The notes beneath the pieces were generated by a model. It made no database searches and was not told the origin of the DNA. It worked only from the letters and a program-made list of their open reading frames with translations. The position numbers were made by a program, and so were the translations under genes. Below are positions 48,963 to 57,750 of a DNA stretch of 64,000 bases, piece after piece; positions within the stretch are counted from its first letter, which is position 1; every line of letters begins with the position of its first letter. Source of the DNA: Allobosea sp039673065 (lineage in GTDB: Bacteria; Pseudomonadota; Alphaproteobacteria; Rhizobiales; Beijerinckiaceae); the NCBI RefSeq assembly GCF_039673065.1, contig NZ_JBDJKW010000014.1, positions 1 through 64,000 of the forward strand, written 5' to 3'.

Positions 48963-49010
48963 GGGAAGACCTCGCGGGCGGGAGACTGAAAGGCGGAAGG
49001 CGGGTTGGTG

Positions 49011-49775
49011 TCAGCGGGCGAGCCAGCCGCCGTCCACGGGCAGGATCGCGCCATGGACGTAAGCGGCGGCGTCGCTCGCCAGGAAGACGGCGGCGCCGCC
49101 GATATCGGAGGGGTTGCCCCAGCGCCCGGCCGGGATGCGGGCCAGAATGGCGGCGCTGCGTGCCGGGTCCTCGCGCAGGGCCTGGGTGTTGTTGGTCTCG
49201 ACATAGCCGGGCGCGATGGCGTTCACATTGATGCCGTGCGGCGCCCATTCATTGGCGAGCAGCCGCGTCAGCCCGGCCAGCCCGCTCTTGCTGGCGGTGT
49301 AGGAGGCGACGCGGATGCCGCCCTGGATCGAGAGCAGCGAGGCGATGTTGACGATGCGCCCGCCGCGCCGCTCCGCCAGCGCCGCCCTGGCGAAGGCCTG
49401 CGCCAGGAAGAAGTTCGCCTTGAGGTTGAGGTTCATCACCTCGTCCCAGTCGCTCTCGGAGAAATCGAGCGCGTCGGCGCGGCGGATGATGCCGGCATTG
49501 TTGACCAGGATGTCGAGCGGGCCGGCGAGCGCGGCCGCCTCCGCCACGACGCGCGCGGCGATGCCGGCTTCCTGCAGGTCGACGCGCAGCGCGTGGCCGG
49601 TGCCGCCGGCCTGCGTCACCTGCGCCAGCGTCTCGTCCATGGCCGAGCGCCCGGCCGCGACCACGGTGGCGCCGGCCCGGGCGAGCGCGACCGCGATGCC
49701 CTGGCCGATCCCGGTATTGGCGCCGGTCACAAGCGCGCTGCGGCCGGCGAGCGAGAAGGGAGAGCGGTCGGTCAT
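49011..49775 (-). CDS. kduD: 2-dehydro-3-deoxy-D-gluconate 5-dehydrogenase
   Basis: 254 residues, classical short-chain dehydrogenase: TGANTGIGQGIA cofactor loop, NNAGIIRRADALDF, catalytic Ser in NIASLLSIQGG and YxxxK as YTASKSG, and the family phrase APGYVETNNTQALRED that marks KduD. It reduces 2,5-diketo-3-deoxygluconate to 2-keto-3-deoxygluconate in the breakdown of unsaturated uronates from pectin or similar polymers. Its start overlaps the kduI stop by one codon (ATGA type), so the two are coupled, and the isomerase step comes directly before. Confidence 0.94.
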   Translation of the reverse strand: MTDRSPFSLAGRSALVTGANTGIGQGIAVALARAGATVVAAGRSAMDETLAQVTQAGGTGHALRVDLQEAGIAARVVAEAAALAGPLDILVNNAGIIRRADALDFSESDWDEVMNLNLKANFFLAQAFARAALAERRGGRIVNIASLLSIQGGIRVASYTASKSGLAGLTRLLANEWAPHGINVNAIAPGYVETNNTQALREDPARSAAILARIPAGRWGNPSDIGGAAVFLASDAAAYVHGAILPVDGGWLAR

Positions 49776-50608
49776 CAGCGCAGCGTCTCCACGGGGGCCT
49801 GGTCCATGTCGGTGAAGGTGACGTTGTCGCCGGCCATCGCCCAGACGAAGGCATAGTTCGAGGTGCCGCAGCCGCAATGGATCGACCAGTTCGGCGAGAT
49901 CACCGCCTGCTCGTTGGCGACGAGGATATGGCGGGTCTGCTGCGGCTCTCCCATGAAATGGAAGACCCGGTGCGCCGGGTCGAGGTCGACATAGAGATAG
50001 GCCTCCATGCGCCGGGTATGGGTGTGGCAGGGCATGGAGTTCCAGACCGAGCCGGCCTCCAGCGTGGTCATGCCCATGACGAGCTGGTTGGTGCCGGTGG
50101 TGTCGGGCATGACGTATTGGCGGATGGTGCGCCTGTTCGCGGTCTCGGCGGCGCCGAGATGCAGCGTGTTCGCGTCCTGCTGGCGGATCAGCTGGTGCGG
50201 CGCCTCGCGATGGGCGGGCGCGCTGGTCAGGTAGAATTTCGCCGGCGCAGCCGCGTTCTCACTGGCGAAGATGACCTCGCGGGCGCCCAGCCCGACATAG
50301 AGCGCGTCGAGCCGGGGCAGGGAAAAGCGCTCGCCGTCGACCGTGACGCTGCCCGGCCCGCCGAGATTGATCACGCCGAGTTCGCGCCGCGCCAGGAAGA
50401 AGGGCGTGCCGGCGGGCGGGCAGGGCGGCAGCGCCAGCGGCGCCGAAAGCGGCATGGCGCCGCCGATGACCATGCGGTCGTAATGGCTGTAGGTCAGCGC
50501 CACCTCGCCCGGCACGAAGATGCGTTCGACCAGGAAGTCGGCGCGCAGCTGCTCGGTGTCGTAATGGCGGACGTCGCGCGGATGGGCGCATTGGCGTTCG
50601 TCGATCAT
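49775..50608 (-). CDS. kduI: 5-dehydro-4-deoxy-D-glucuronate isomerase
   Basis: 277 residues, double cupin. The zinc ligands lie in NSMPCHTHTRRMEAYLY (H-x-H and Glu) and a later His is in the IHCGCGTSNYAF stretch. The N-terminal phrase HPRDVRHYDTEQLRADFLVE and GGAMPL are typical. It isomerises 5-keto-4-deoxyuronate, made by pectate or ulvan lyases, to 2,5-diketo-3-deoxygluconate, which kduD then reduces. It lies 40 bases after uxaC and overlaps kduD, so it is the second gene of the operon. Confidence 0.95.
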   Translation of the reverse strand: MIDERQCAHPRDVRHYDTEQLRADFLVERIFVPGEVALTYSHYDRMVIGGAMPLSAPLALPPCPPAGTPFFLARRELGVINLGGPGSVTVDGERFSLPRLDALYVGLGAREVIFASENAAAPAKFYLTSAPAHREAPHQLIRQQDANTLHLGAAETANRRTIRQYVMPDTTGTNQLVMGMTTLEAGSVWNSMPCHTHTRRMEAYLYVDLDPAHRVFHFMGEPQQTRHILVANEQAVISPNWSIHCGCGTSNYAFVWAMAGDNVTFTDMDQAPVETLR

Positions 50609-50647
50609 GGCACCGTTCCTATCGTCATCGCCGCCGGGCCGGCACCG

Positions 50648-52051
50648 TCAGAGCCGGTAGGCTTCCTTGGCCAGCCGGTAGGCGAGGTCGTGGGCGACCT
50701 CGGCGGCCTCGTCCTCGTCGAGCCGGTGCTCGGCGACCAGCTTCGCCAGGTAGTGGCAGTCGATGCGGCGGGCGACGTCGTGGCGCGCCGGGATCGAGAG
50801 ATAGGCGCGCGTGTCGTCGTTGAAGCCGACCGTGTTGTAGAAGCCGGCGGTCTCGGTGGTCAGCTCGCGGAAGCGCAGCATCGCCTCGGGCGCGTCGAGG
50901 AACCACCAGCCCGGCCCGAGCTTCAGCGCCGGATAATGCCCGGCGAGCGGCGCCAGCTCGCGCGAATACACCGTCTCGTCGAGGGTGAAGGCGATCACCG
51001 TCAGGTTCTTCTCGTTGCCGACCGCGTCGAGCAGCGGCTTCAGATCGGAGACGAAGTCGACGCCGCGCGGGATGTCGCAGCCCATGTCGCGGCCGAAGGC
51101 CTCGAACAGCGCCGGGTTGTGGTTGCGGAAGGAGCCGGGATGGATCTGCAGGACCAGCCCGTCGTCCAGGCTCATCTTCGCCATCTCGGTCAGCATCTGG
51201 CCGCGGAAGAGATCGGCGTCGGCGGCGCTGAACTTGCCCTTGAGGATCTTGGCGAACAGCTTCTCGCACTCGCCCTGGCTGAGATTGGCGGTGCGGGCCG
51301 TGGCGTGGCCATGGTCGGAGGAGGTGGCGCCGCGGGCGATGAAATAGGCGCGACGCTTGCGGTGGGCCTCGAGATAGCCGGTCCAGCTGGCGGTGTCCTC
51401 GCCGGTCAGTTCGCCGAGCGCGTGCAGATTGTCGGCGAAGCCCTCGAACTCGGGATCCACTATGCCGTCGGGCCGGTAGGCGGTGACGACCTTGCCGCCC
51501 CAGCCGGAGTCACGGATCATGTCGTGCCATTTCAAGGGATCGAGCGCGCCCTCGGTGGTGGCGATCGCCTCGATGTTGAAGCGCTCGAACAGAGCGCGCG
51601 GGCGCATCGCCTCGTCGCTCAGCTTCTCGGCGATGCGGTCGTAGATCCGGTCGGCGCTCTCGGCCGAGAGGCGCTCGGTGATGCCGAAGATGGTCGAGGC
51701 CGCGTGCTCGAACCACAGCCGCGTCGGCGTGCCGCGAAACAGGTGCCAGTGGCTGGCGAACAGCTTCCAGATCGCGCGCGGATCGGTCTCGACCTTGCCG
51801 CCGTCCTTGCGGGCGATGCCGAGCTTCTCCAGCGGGATGCCCTGCGAATAGAGCATCCGGAAGATGTAGTGGTCCGGCTTGACGAACAGGGTCGCGGGAT
51901 CGGGGAAGGGCAGGTCCTCGGCGTACCAGCGCGGGTCGGTATGGCCGTGCGGCGAGATGATCGGCAGGTCGCGGACATGGCCGTAGAGGCGTCGCGCGAT
52001 GCCGCGCGTCACCGGTTCCGCGGGAAGGAGGCGATCATCGTGCAGCAGCAT
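50648..52051 (-). CDS. uxaC: glucuronate (hexuronate) isomerase
   Basis: 467 residues, the UxaC size. It isomerises D-glucuronate to D-fructuronate and D-galacturonate to D-tagaturonate. Landmarks are PIISPHGHTDPRWYAEDLPF (metal-binding His pair), ATTEGALDPLKWH, LQIHPGSFRNHN, and the C-terminal NTVGFNDDTRAYLSIPARHD. It opens the operon uxaC-kduI-kduD-fructuronate reductase-binding protein and diverges from the FCD-type GntR gene across 142 bases carrying a promoter and palindromes. Confidence 0.96.
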   Translation of the reverse strand: MLLHDDRLLPAEPVTRGIARRLYGHVRDLPIISPHGHTDPRWYAEDLPFPDPATLFVKPDHYIFRMLYSQGIPLEKLGIARKDGGKVETDPRAIWKLFASHWHLFRGTPTRLWFEHAASTIFGITERLSAESADRIYDRIAEKLSDEAMRPRALFERFNIEAIATTEGALDPLKWHDMIRDSGWGGKVVTAYRPDGIVDPEFEGFADNLHALGELTGEDTASWTGYLEAHRKRRAYFIARGATSSDHGHATARTANLSQGECEKLFAKILKGKFSAADADLFRGQMLTEMAKMSLDDGLVLQIHPGSFRNHNPALFEAFGRDMGCDIPRGVDFVSDLKPLLDAVGNEKNLTVIAFTLDETVYSRELAPLAGHYPALKLGPGWWFLDAPEAMLRFRELTTETAGFYNTVGFNDDTRAYLSIPARHDVARRIDCHYLAKLVAEHRLDEDEAAEVAHDLAYRLAKEAYRL

Positions 52052-52110
52052 CGCGTGCGTATCCTGAACTGGCGCCGCATCGACGGCGGCGACTCCACAA
52101 GCTCAATATA

Positions 52111-52136
52111 CTAATATATTAGACTGTCAAAGACAG
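52111..52136 (-). promoter_or_regulatory. palindromic operator and -35 element between uxaC and the GntR gene
   Basis: A perfect 12-base palindrome CTAATATATTAG (52111-52122) and an inverted repeat CTGTC-AAA-GACAG (52124-52136) lie side by side in an unusually AT-rich patch. On the minus strand TTGACA (52125-52130) is a consensus -35 for uxaC, so the palindrome falls between -35 and -10. A dimeric regulator such as the adjacent GntR protein could repress from here. Confidence 0.65.
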
Positions 52137-52193
52137 CCGCCGCCGCTTGGGCGGGCCTGACGATGGGCATGCGAGCATGGCGAGGATGGGACG

Positions 52194-52925
52194 ATGCCGG
52201 AACGGCCAGTGAGCGAGAGCCCGCAGCCGGCGCGCGACCGGCGCCTGCCGGCGGGCGCGGCGCAGGCGGCCCAGCCCAGCGCGGCGACGCGGGTGCGCGA
52301 GGCGCTGAGGCGCGACATCCTCGCCATGGCGAGCCTGCCGGGCACGCCGATCGCCGAGAAGGAGCTGACCGAGCGCTTCGGCGTCAGCCGCACCCCGGTG
52401 CGCGAAGCGCTGATCAAGCTGCGCGAGGAGGGGCTGGTCGAGATCTTCCCGCAGGCCGGCACCTTCGTCGCGCGCATTCCGGCCGCGGCGGTCCCCGAGG
52501 CGGTGTTCATCCGCCAGACGCTGGAATCGGCCACCGTGGCGCGGCTGGCCGAGCGGCCGGGCGAGATCGATCTGCGCCGCGCCGAGGCGACGATCGCGCG
52601 CCAGCAGGAGCGCTGCGCCGCCGGCGACCAGGAGGGCTTCCACCTGGCCGACGAGGATTTCCACGCCGCGCTCGCCGAGGCGGCGGGGCATCCCGGCGTC
52701 TGGAAGATCGCGCAGGCCGCCAAGAGCCAGATCGACCGCTGCCGGCGCATGACGCTGCCGGTGCCGGGCCGGATGGCGGCGGTGATCGCCGAGCACGGCG
52801 CCATCCTCGCGGCGATCGCGGCCGGCGAGGTCGCGCCGGCGCAGGCGGCGATGGAGCGCCATCTCGGCACGCTGGTGCCCGATCTCGCGGCGCTGCGCCG
52901 CAGCCATCCCCATTACTTCGTCTGA
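52194..52925 (+). CDS. GntR family regulator, FCD (FadR-type) domain
   Basis: 243 residues: a Pro/Ala-rich lead, a GntR winged helix (about 28-95; KELTERFGVSRTPVREALIKLREEGLVEIFPQAGTFVA pattern in parts) and a C-terminal FCD ligand domain (about 100-220) with metal-binding Asp and His residues (DEDFHAAL, HGAILAAI, MERHLGTL). FCD regulators of this group (UxuR/ExuR-like) release DNA when they bind uronates. It is transcribed away from uxaC and the intervening palindromes are its likely targets. It may also control the ABC genes that follow 71 bases downstream. Confidence 0.93.
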   Translation: MPERPVSESPQPARDRRLPAGAAQAAQPSAATRVREALRRDILAMASLPGTPIAEKELTERFGVSRTPVREALIKLREEGLVEIFPQAGTFVARIPAAAVPEAVFIRQTLESATVARLAERPGEIDLRRAEATIARQQERCAAGDQEGFHLADEDFHAALAEAAGHPGVWKIAQAAKSQIDRCRRMTLPVPGRMAAVIAEHGAILAAIAAGEVAPAQAAMERHLGTLVPDLAALRRSHPHYFV

Positions 52926-52996
52926 GCCGCGGCGCGGGCGCTTGCCTTCGCGCCGGCTCCGGCGCCATCCTGCCGCGAACGCAGGGAGGCGGACCA

Positions 52997-54487
52997 ATGA
53001 CGACGCGGCGCAACCTACTGGCCGGAGCGGGGCTCGCGGCCATCGCCTCTCAGCTGCCCCTGGTCGCGCTGGCGCAGGCGCGCGACGGCGTCACCATCGG
53101 CATGACGCTCGAGCCGCCGACGCTCGACCCGACCTCCGGTGCCGCGCAGGCGATCCGCGAGGTGGTGCTGCAGAACCTGTTCGAGGGGCTGGTGGCGATG
53201 GACCGCACCGGCGCCCTGGTGCCGGGGCTGGCCGAGAGCTGGACGCTCGCCGACGACAAGGTGAGCTACACCTTCAAGCTGCGCCCGAACATCCGCTTCC
53301 ATGACGGGGAGCCCTTCTCCTCCAGGCATGTGAAGTTCTCCTTCGAGCGCGCGACCGCGCCCGACTCCACCAACGCCCAGCGCTGGATCTTCACGCCGAT
53401 CGCGGCGATCGAGACGCCCGACCCGGTGACGGTGACGATCCGGCTGAAGCAGCCGACCGCGAACTTCCTCTACGGGCTGGCCTGGGGCGATGCGGTGATC
53501 GTCTCCCCCGCCACGGCGGCCGACAACAAGACAAAGCCGGTCGGCACCGGCCCCTACCGCTTCGTGCGCTGGAACCGCGGCGACCGCATCGAATTCGCCC
53601 GCAACGACGAATACTGGGGTGAGAAGCCGGCGCTGGCCAAGGCGGTCTTCCGCTTCATCTCGGATCCGCAGGCGCAGGTCGCGGCGCTGAGGGCCGGCGA
53701 CATCGACGCCTTCACCAATCTCTCGGCGCCGGAATCGATCAAGCAGCTGCAATCCGACAGCAAGCTCAAGGTCACGATCGGGCGCACCGAGGGCGAGACC
53801 ATCCTCGCCATGAACAACGCCAAGCCGCCTTTCGACGATCTCCGGGTGCGCCAGGCGATCTCGCATGCGCTCGATCGCAAGACCATCGCGCTCGGTGTGT
53901 TCGGCTTCGAGGTCGACCTGATCGGCAGCCATTTCTCGCCGATGCACCCGGCCTATGTCGACCTGACCGGCACCTATCCCCACGACCTGGCCAAGGCCAA
54001 GGCGCTGCTGGCCCAGGCCGGGCACCCCAACGGCTTCACCTGCACGCTGCGCCTGCCGCCACCGGCCTATGCGCGGCGCGGCGGCGAGATCGTCGCGGCG
54101 CTGCTGGCGCAGATCGGCATCGTCGCCAAGATCGAGCCGCTCGAATTCCCGCAATGGCTGGAGCGGGTCTTCCGGGGGCGCGACTTCGACATGACGATCA
54201 TCTCGCATACCGAGCCGCTCGACATCGGCAACTACGCCCGCGACGACTACTACTTCCAGTACCGCAACCCGGAGTTCAAGGCGCTGATGCAGCGCATCGA
54301 CGGCACAGTCGACGACGGCGAGCGCAACCGGCTCTATGGCGACGCCCAGCGCATGCTGCCGCGCGATGCTGTCAACGGCTTCCTGTTCATCCTGCCGAAG
54401 ATCACCGTGACCCGCGCCGATCTCGACGGAATGTGGACCGACTGGCCGCTGCCGATGACGCCGCTCGCCGGGGTGCGCTGGCGCTGA
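52997..54487 (+). CDS. family 5 (dipeptide-type) ABC solute-binding protein
   Basis: 496 residues with a Tat-like signal (TRRNLLAG, then a hydrophobic stretch ending ALAQA) and an SBP_bac_5 fold: LEPPTLDPT, LVPGLAESWTLADDKVSYTFKLRPNIRFHDGEPF, GTGPYRFVRW and the C-terminal lobe. Family members bind peptides, nickel, opines or oligosaccharides. It is followed four bases later by two DppB/DppC-type permeases. The preceding GntR gene and the downstream amidase suggest an amide-containing or sugar-acid ligand, but nothing identifies it. The ATG at 52997 has GGGAGGCGG upstream. Confidence 0.92.
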   Translation: MTTRRNLLAGAGLAAIASQLPLVALAQARDGVTIGMTLEPPTLDPTSGAAQAIREVVLQNLFEGLVAMDRTGALVPGLAESWTLADDKVSYTFKLRPNIRFHDGEPFSSRHVKFSFERATAPDSTNAQRWIFTPIAAIETPDPVTVTIRLKQPTANFLYGLAWGDAVIVSPATAADNKTKPVGTGPYRFVRWNRGDRIEFARNDEYWGEKPALAKAVFRFISDPQAQVAALRAGDIDAFTNLSAPESIKQLQSDSKLKVTIGRTEGETILAMNNAKPPFDDLRVRQAISHALDRKTIALGVFGFEVDLIGSHFSPMHPAYVDLTGTYPHDLAKAKALLAQAGHPNGFTCTLRLPPPAYARRGGEIVAALLAQIGIVAKIEPLEFPQWLERVFRGRDFDMTIISHTEPLDIGNYARDDYYFQYRNPEFKALMQRIDGTVDDGERNRLYGDAQRMLPRDAVNGFLFILPKITVTRADLDGMWTDWPLPMTPLAGVRWR

Positions 54488-54491
54488 GGCG

Positions 54492-55439
54492 ATGAGCGGC
54501 TACCTGCTGCGCCGGCTCGTCTCCCTCGCCGCGACCCTGCTGGTCGCGGCGCTGGTGATCTTCCTGGTGCTGGAGATCCTGCCGGGCGATCCGGCGGCGG
54601 TGACGCTCGGCCTCAACGCGGCGCCCGAGGCGCTGGCGGCGCTGCGCACCGAGATGGGGCTGGACCGGCCGGCGCCGCTGCGCTTCCTGGCCTGGATCGG
54701 CGGGATGCTCACCGGCGATCTCGGCCTGTCCTACACCTATCGCGTGCCGGTGACGCAGCTGATCGGCGAGCGCATGGCGGTGACGCTGCCGCTCGCCAGT
54801 TTCGCGATCCTGCTGGCCTGCGCCATCGGCATCCCGCTCGGCGCGCTCGCCGCCGCGCATCACAACAGGGCGGGCGACGCGGCGGTGATGGTCTTCGCCC
54901 AGCTCGGCCTCGCCATCCCGAATTTCTGGTTCGGCCTGCTGCTGGTGCTGCTCTTCGCGATCGGCGCCGGCTGGCTGCCGGCCGGCGGCTTCCCCGGCTG
55001 GGAGGGCGGGGCTGGGCCGGCACTGAAGGCGCTGCTGCTGCCGGCGCTGGCGCTCGCCCTGCCGCAGGCGGCGATCCTGGCGCGCGTGACGCGCTCGGCC
55101 ATGCTCGAGACCATGCAGGAGGACTATGTCCGCACCGCCCGCGCCAAGGGCGTCAGCCGGCGCCGGGTGCTGCGCCGCCATGTGCTGCGCAATGCGCTGA
55201 TTCCGGTGGTGACGGTGCTGGGCCTGCAATTCTCGGTGCTGCTGGCCGGCGCCATCATCATCGAGAACGTCTTCGCGCTGCCGGGGCTCGGCCGGCTGGT
55301 CTTCCAGTCGATCGCCCAGCACGACCTGATCGTGGTCAAGGACCTCGTCATGCTGTTCTGCGCGCTGGTGGTGGCGCTGAACTTCGTGGTCGAGCTGCTC
55401 TACGGGCTGATCGACCCGCGGCTGAGGCAGGCGACGTGA
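54492..55439 (+). CDS. ABC transporter permease, DppB type
   Basis: 315 residues with six membrane helices. The opening MSGYLLRRLVSLAATLLVAAL, the conserved LGDP-like LEILPGDPAAVTLG, and the permease loop EAA motif region (YVRTARAKGVSRRRVLRRHVLRNALIPV) that docks on the ATPase are all present. It takes solute delivered by the binding protein encoded upstream. It overlaps the DppC-type gene by four bases. No ATPase gene lies in this cluster. Confidence 0.94.
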   Translation: MSGYLLRRLVSLAATLLVAALVIFLVLEILPGDPAAVTLGLNAAPEALAALRTEMGLDRPAPLRFLAWIGGMLTGDLGLSYTYRVPVTQLIGERMAVTLPLASFAILLACAIGIPLGALAAAHHNRAGDAAVMVFAQLGLAIPNFWFGLLLVLLFAIGAGWLPAGGFPGWEGGAGPALKALLLPALALALPQAAILARVTRSAMLETMQEDYVRTARAKGVSRRRVLRRHVLRNALIPVVTVLGLQFSVLLAGAIIIENVFALPGLGRLVFQSIAQHDLIVVKDLVMLFCALVVALNFVVELLYGLIDPRLRQAT

Positions 55440-56296
55440 GGGGGCCTTCCGCTTCCTTGCCGCGCGGGCGCCGCGGGTGGGCCGGGCCGTCGCTGCTGAT
55501 CGGCGCCACGCTGGCGGCGCTGGTGGTGGCGCTGGCGCTGGTCTCCTTCGTCTGGACGCCCTACGAGCCGACGCAGATGGCGATCCTCAAGCGCCTGCGC
55601 CCGCCCTCCGCCGAGCACTGGTTCGGCACCGACCAGTTCGGCCGCGACGTCTTCTCGATGATCATGGTCGGCGCGCGCAATTCGCTGGCGGTCGGGCTGG
55701 GCGCGGTCGGCATCGCGCTGCTCGTCGGCACGGCGCTCGGGCTCGCCGCCTCGCGCCGGCGCGACGGGCTGCTCGACCATCTGGTGATGCGCGCCGCCGA
55801 TTTCAGCCTGGCCTTTCCGGCCGTGCTCTCGGCGATCATGATCGGCGCCGTCTGGGGGCCGGGCATGCACAATGCGGTGATCGCGATCGGGCTCTACAGC
55901 CTGCCCTATTTCGCGCGGCTCGCCCGCGGCGCCGCGCTGCAATGCCGCCAGCTCGACTATGTCCAGGCGGCGCGCGCGGCGGGCCTGAGCGAGGCGACGA
56001 TCACCCGCGTCCACATCCTGCCCAACATCGCCGGCGTGCTGGTGGTGCAGGCGACGATCCAGTTCGCGCTCGCCATCCTCGCCGAGGCGGGGCTGTCCTA
56101 TCTCGGCCTCGGCACCCAGCCGCCGGCCCCCTCCTGGGGACGGATGCTCAACGAGGCCCAGACCTTCATGGCGGACCAGCCCTGGCTCGCCATCTTCCCG
56201 GGCGCGGCGATCGCGCTCTCGGTGCTCGCCTTCAACCTGCTCGGCGACGGGCTGCGCGACGCGGTCGATCCGCGCACGCGCCGCTCGCGCGCCTGA
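55436..56296 (+). CDS. ABC transporter permease, DppC type
   Basis: 286 residues, GTG start overlapping the end of the DppB-type gene. Six membrane helices follow a short basic start; the DppC entry sequence EHWFGTDQFGRDVFSMIMVGAR and the ATPase-docking loop (YVQAARAAGLSEATITRVHILPN) are normal, as is the C-terminal GDGLRDAVDPRTR. It forms the translocation pore with its partner. The amidase gene starts 43 bases later; DppD/DppF-type ATPases are not found nearby, so the importer must borrow them from another locus. Confidence 0.94.
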   Translation: MRGPSASLPRGRRGWAGPSLLIGATLAALVVALALVSFVWTPYEPTQMAILKRLRPPSAEHWFGTDQFGRDVFSMIMVGARNSLAVGLGAVGIALLVGTALGLAASRRRDGLLDHLVMRAADFSLAFPAVLSAIMIGAVWGPGMHNAVIAIGLYSLPYFARLARGAALQCRQLDYVQAARAAGLSEATITRVHILPNIAGVLVVQATIQFALAILAEAGLSYLGLGTQPPAPSWGRMLNEAQTFMADQPWLAIFPGAAIALSVLAFNLLGDGLRDAVDPRTRRSRA

Positions 56297-56339
56297 GCCT
56301 TGGTGGAGCGCGACGCGCCATGACCGCGAAAGGCCCGCC

Positions 56340-57731
56340 ATGAGCGATCCCGCCGATCTCAGCGCCGTCGAACTGCTCGCGGCCTACCGGGCGCGCAGCC
56401 TCTCACCCGTCGAGGTGACCGAGGCTGTGATCGCCCGGATCGCGACCTGGGAGCCGCAGCTCTGCGCGCTCTATGCCTATGACCCGGCCGAGGCGCGGGC
56501 GGCGGCGCTAGCCAGCGAAGCGCGCTGGCGGGCCGGCGAGGCGCTGCCGCTCGACGGCGTGCCCTGCACGATCAAGGAGAACATCGCCACGAAGGGCACG
56601 CCCGTGCCGCTCGGCACCGCGGCGACCGAGCTGACGCCAGCCAAGGCCGACGCGCCGCCGGCGCAGCGCCTGCGCGAGGCCGGCTGCGTCATCCTCGCCA
56701 AGACGACGATGCCCGATTACGGCATGCTGTCCTCCGGCCTGTCGAGCATCCATGCGCTGGCGCGCAACCCGTTCGACCTCGCGCTGAATCCGGGCGGCTC
56801 CTCCGCCGGGGCGGCGGCGGCCGGCGCCGCCGGCTACGGGCCGTTCCATGTCGGCACCGATATCGGCGGCTCGATCCGCCTGCCGGCCGGCTGGTGCGGG
56901 CTGGTCGGCCTGAAGCCGAGCTTCGGGCGGGTGCCGATCGACCCGACCTATTACGGCCGCGCCGCCGGGCCGATGACGCGCAGCGTCGCCGACGCCGCGC
57001 TGATGATGCGCGAACTGTCGAAGCCCGATGCGCGCGACCCGACGAGCCTGCCGCCGCAGGAGATCGCCTGGGAGGCGCTCGATCTCGGTCCGCACGGCCT
57101 GCGCATCGGCCTGCAGCGCGAGGCCGGCATCGGCCTGCCGGTCGATCCGGAGGTCGACGCGGCGATCGTCGAAGCTGCCGCGCGCTTCGCCGCGGCCGGG
57201 GCCGAGATCATGCCGATGGCGCCCTTCCTGACCCGCGAGATGCTGGACGGTCTCGACGATTTCTGGCGCCAGCGGGCCTGGGCCGATATCGGCGCGCTGC
57301 CGCCGGAGCGGCGCGCGAAAATCCTGCCCTATATCCTCGCCTGGGCCGAGGGCGGGCGCGATCTCGACGGGGCCCGCGTCTATCGCGGCATGAGCCAGAT
57401 GATGGCGATGCGCCATGCGGCCGTCGCCGCCTGCGCGCCCTTCGACTACGTGCTCTCTCCGGTCTCGCCGGTGCCGGCCTTCCCGGCCGCGATGGCCTCG
57501 CCGATCGACGATCCGGCCCGCCCCTTCGAGCACATCGCCTTCACCGTCTCGGCCAATATGTCGGACCAGCCGGCGATCTCAGTCCATGCCGGCATGACCG
57601 CCTCGGGCCTGCCGATCGGCCTGCAGATCACCGGGCGGCGCTTCGACGATCTCGGCGTGCTGCGCATGGCGCAGGCCTGGGAGAGCCTGCGCGGCGCATC
57701 GGTGCCGTTCCCGCCGCCGCCGGCGGCCTGA
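56340..57731 (+). CDS. amidase signature family hydrolase
   Basis: 463 residues. The Ser-cisSer-Lys triad is complete: K79 in CTIKEN, S154 in PGGSSAGAA and S178 in GTDIGGSIR, with the exact spacings (75 and 24) of fatty acid amide hydrolase. These enzymes hydrolyse amides to acid and ammonia; the substrate cannot be inferred. There is no signal peptide, so the substrate is likely imported by the ABC transporter encoded just upstream. The short-chain dehydrogenase gene follows 19 bases later, so the five genes from the binding protein on probably form one operon. Confidence 0.94.
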   Translation: MSDPADLSAVELLAAYRARSLSPVEVTEAVIARIATWEPQLCALYAYDPAEARAAALASEARWRAGEALPLDGVPCTIKENIATKGTPVPLGTAATELTPAKADAPPAQRLREAGCVILAKTTMPDYGMLSSGLSSIHALARNPFDLALNPGGSSAGAAAAGAAGYGPFHVGTDIGGSIRLPAGWCGLVGLKPSFGRVPIDPTYYGRAAGPMTRSVADAALMMRELSKPDARDPTSLPPQEIAWEALDLGPHGLRIGLQREAGIGLPVDPEVDAAIVEAAARFAAAGAEIMPMAPFLTREMLDGLDDFWRQRAWADIGALPPERRAKILPYILAWAEGGRDLDGARVYRGMSQMMAMRHAAVAACAPFDYVLSPVSPVPAFPAAMASPIDDPARPFEHIAFTVSANMSDQPAISVHAGMTASGLPIGLQITGRRFDDLGVLRMAQAWESLRGASVPFPPPPAA

Positions 57732-57750
57732 GCCGAGGAAGGATGAGGCC

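Noticed and set aside
46431..48989. 852-codon plus-strand frame
   Set aside because: Antisense to the enoyl-CoA hydratase-like, binding-protein and mannitol dehydrogenase genes; no motif of its own.
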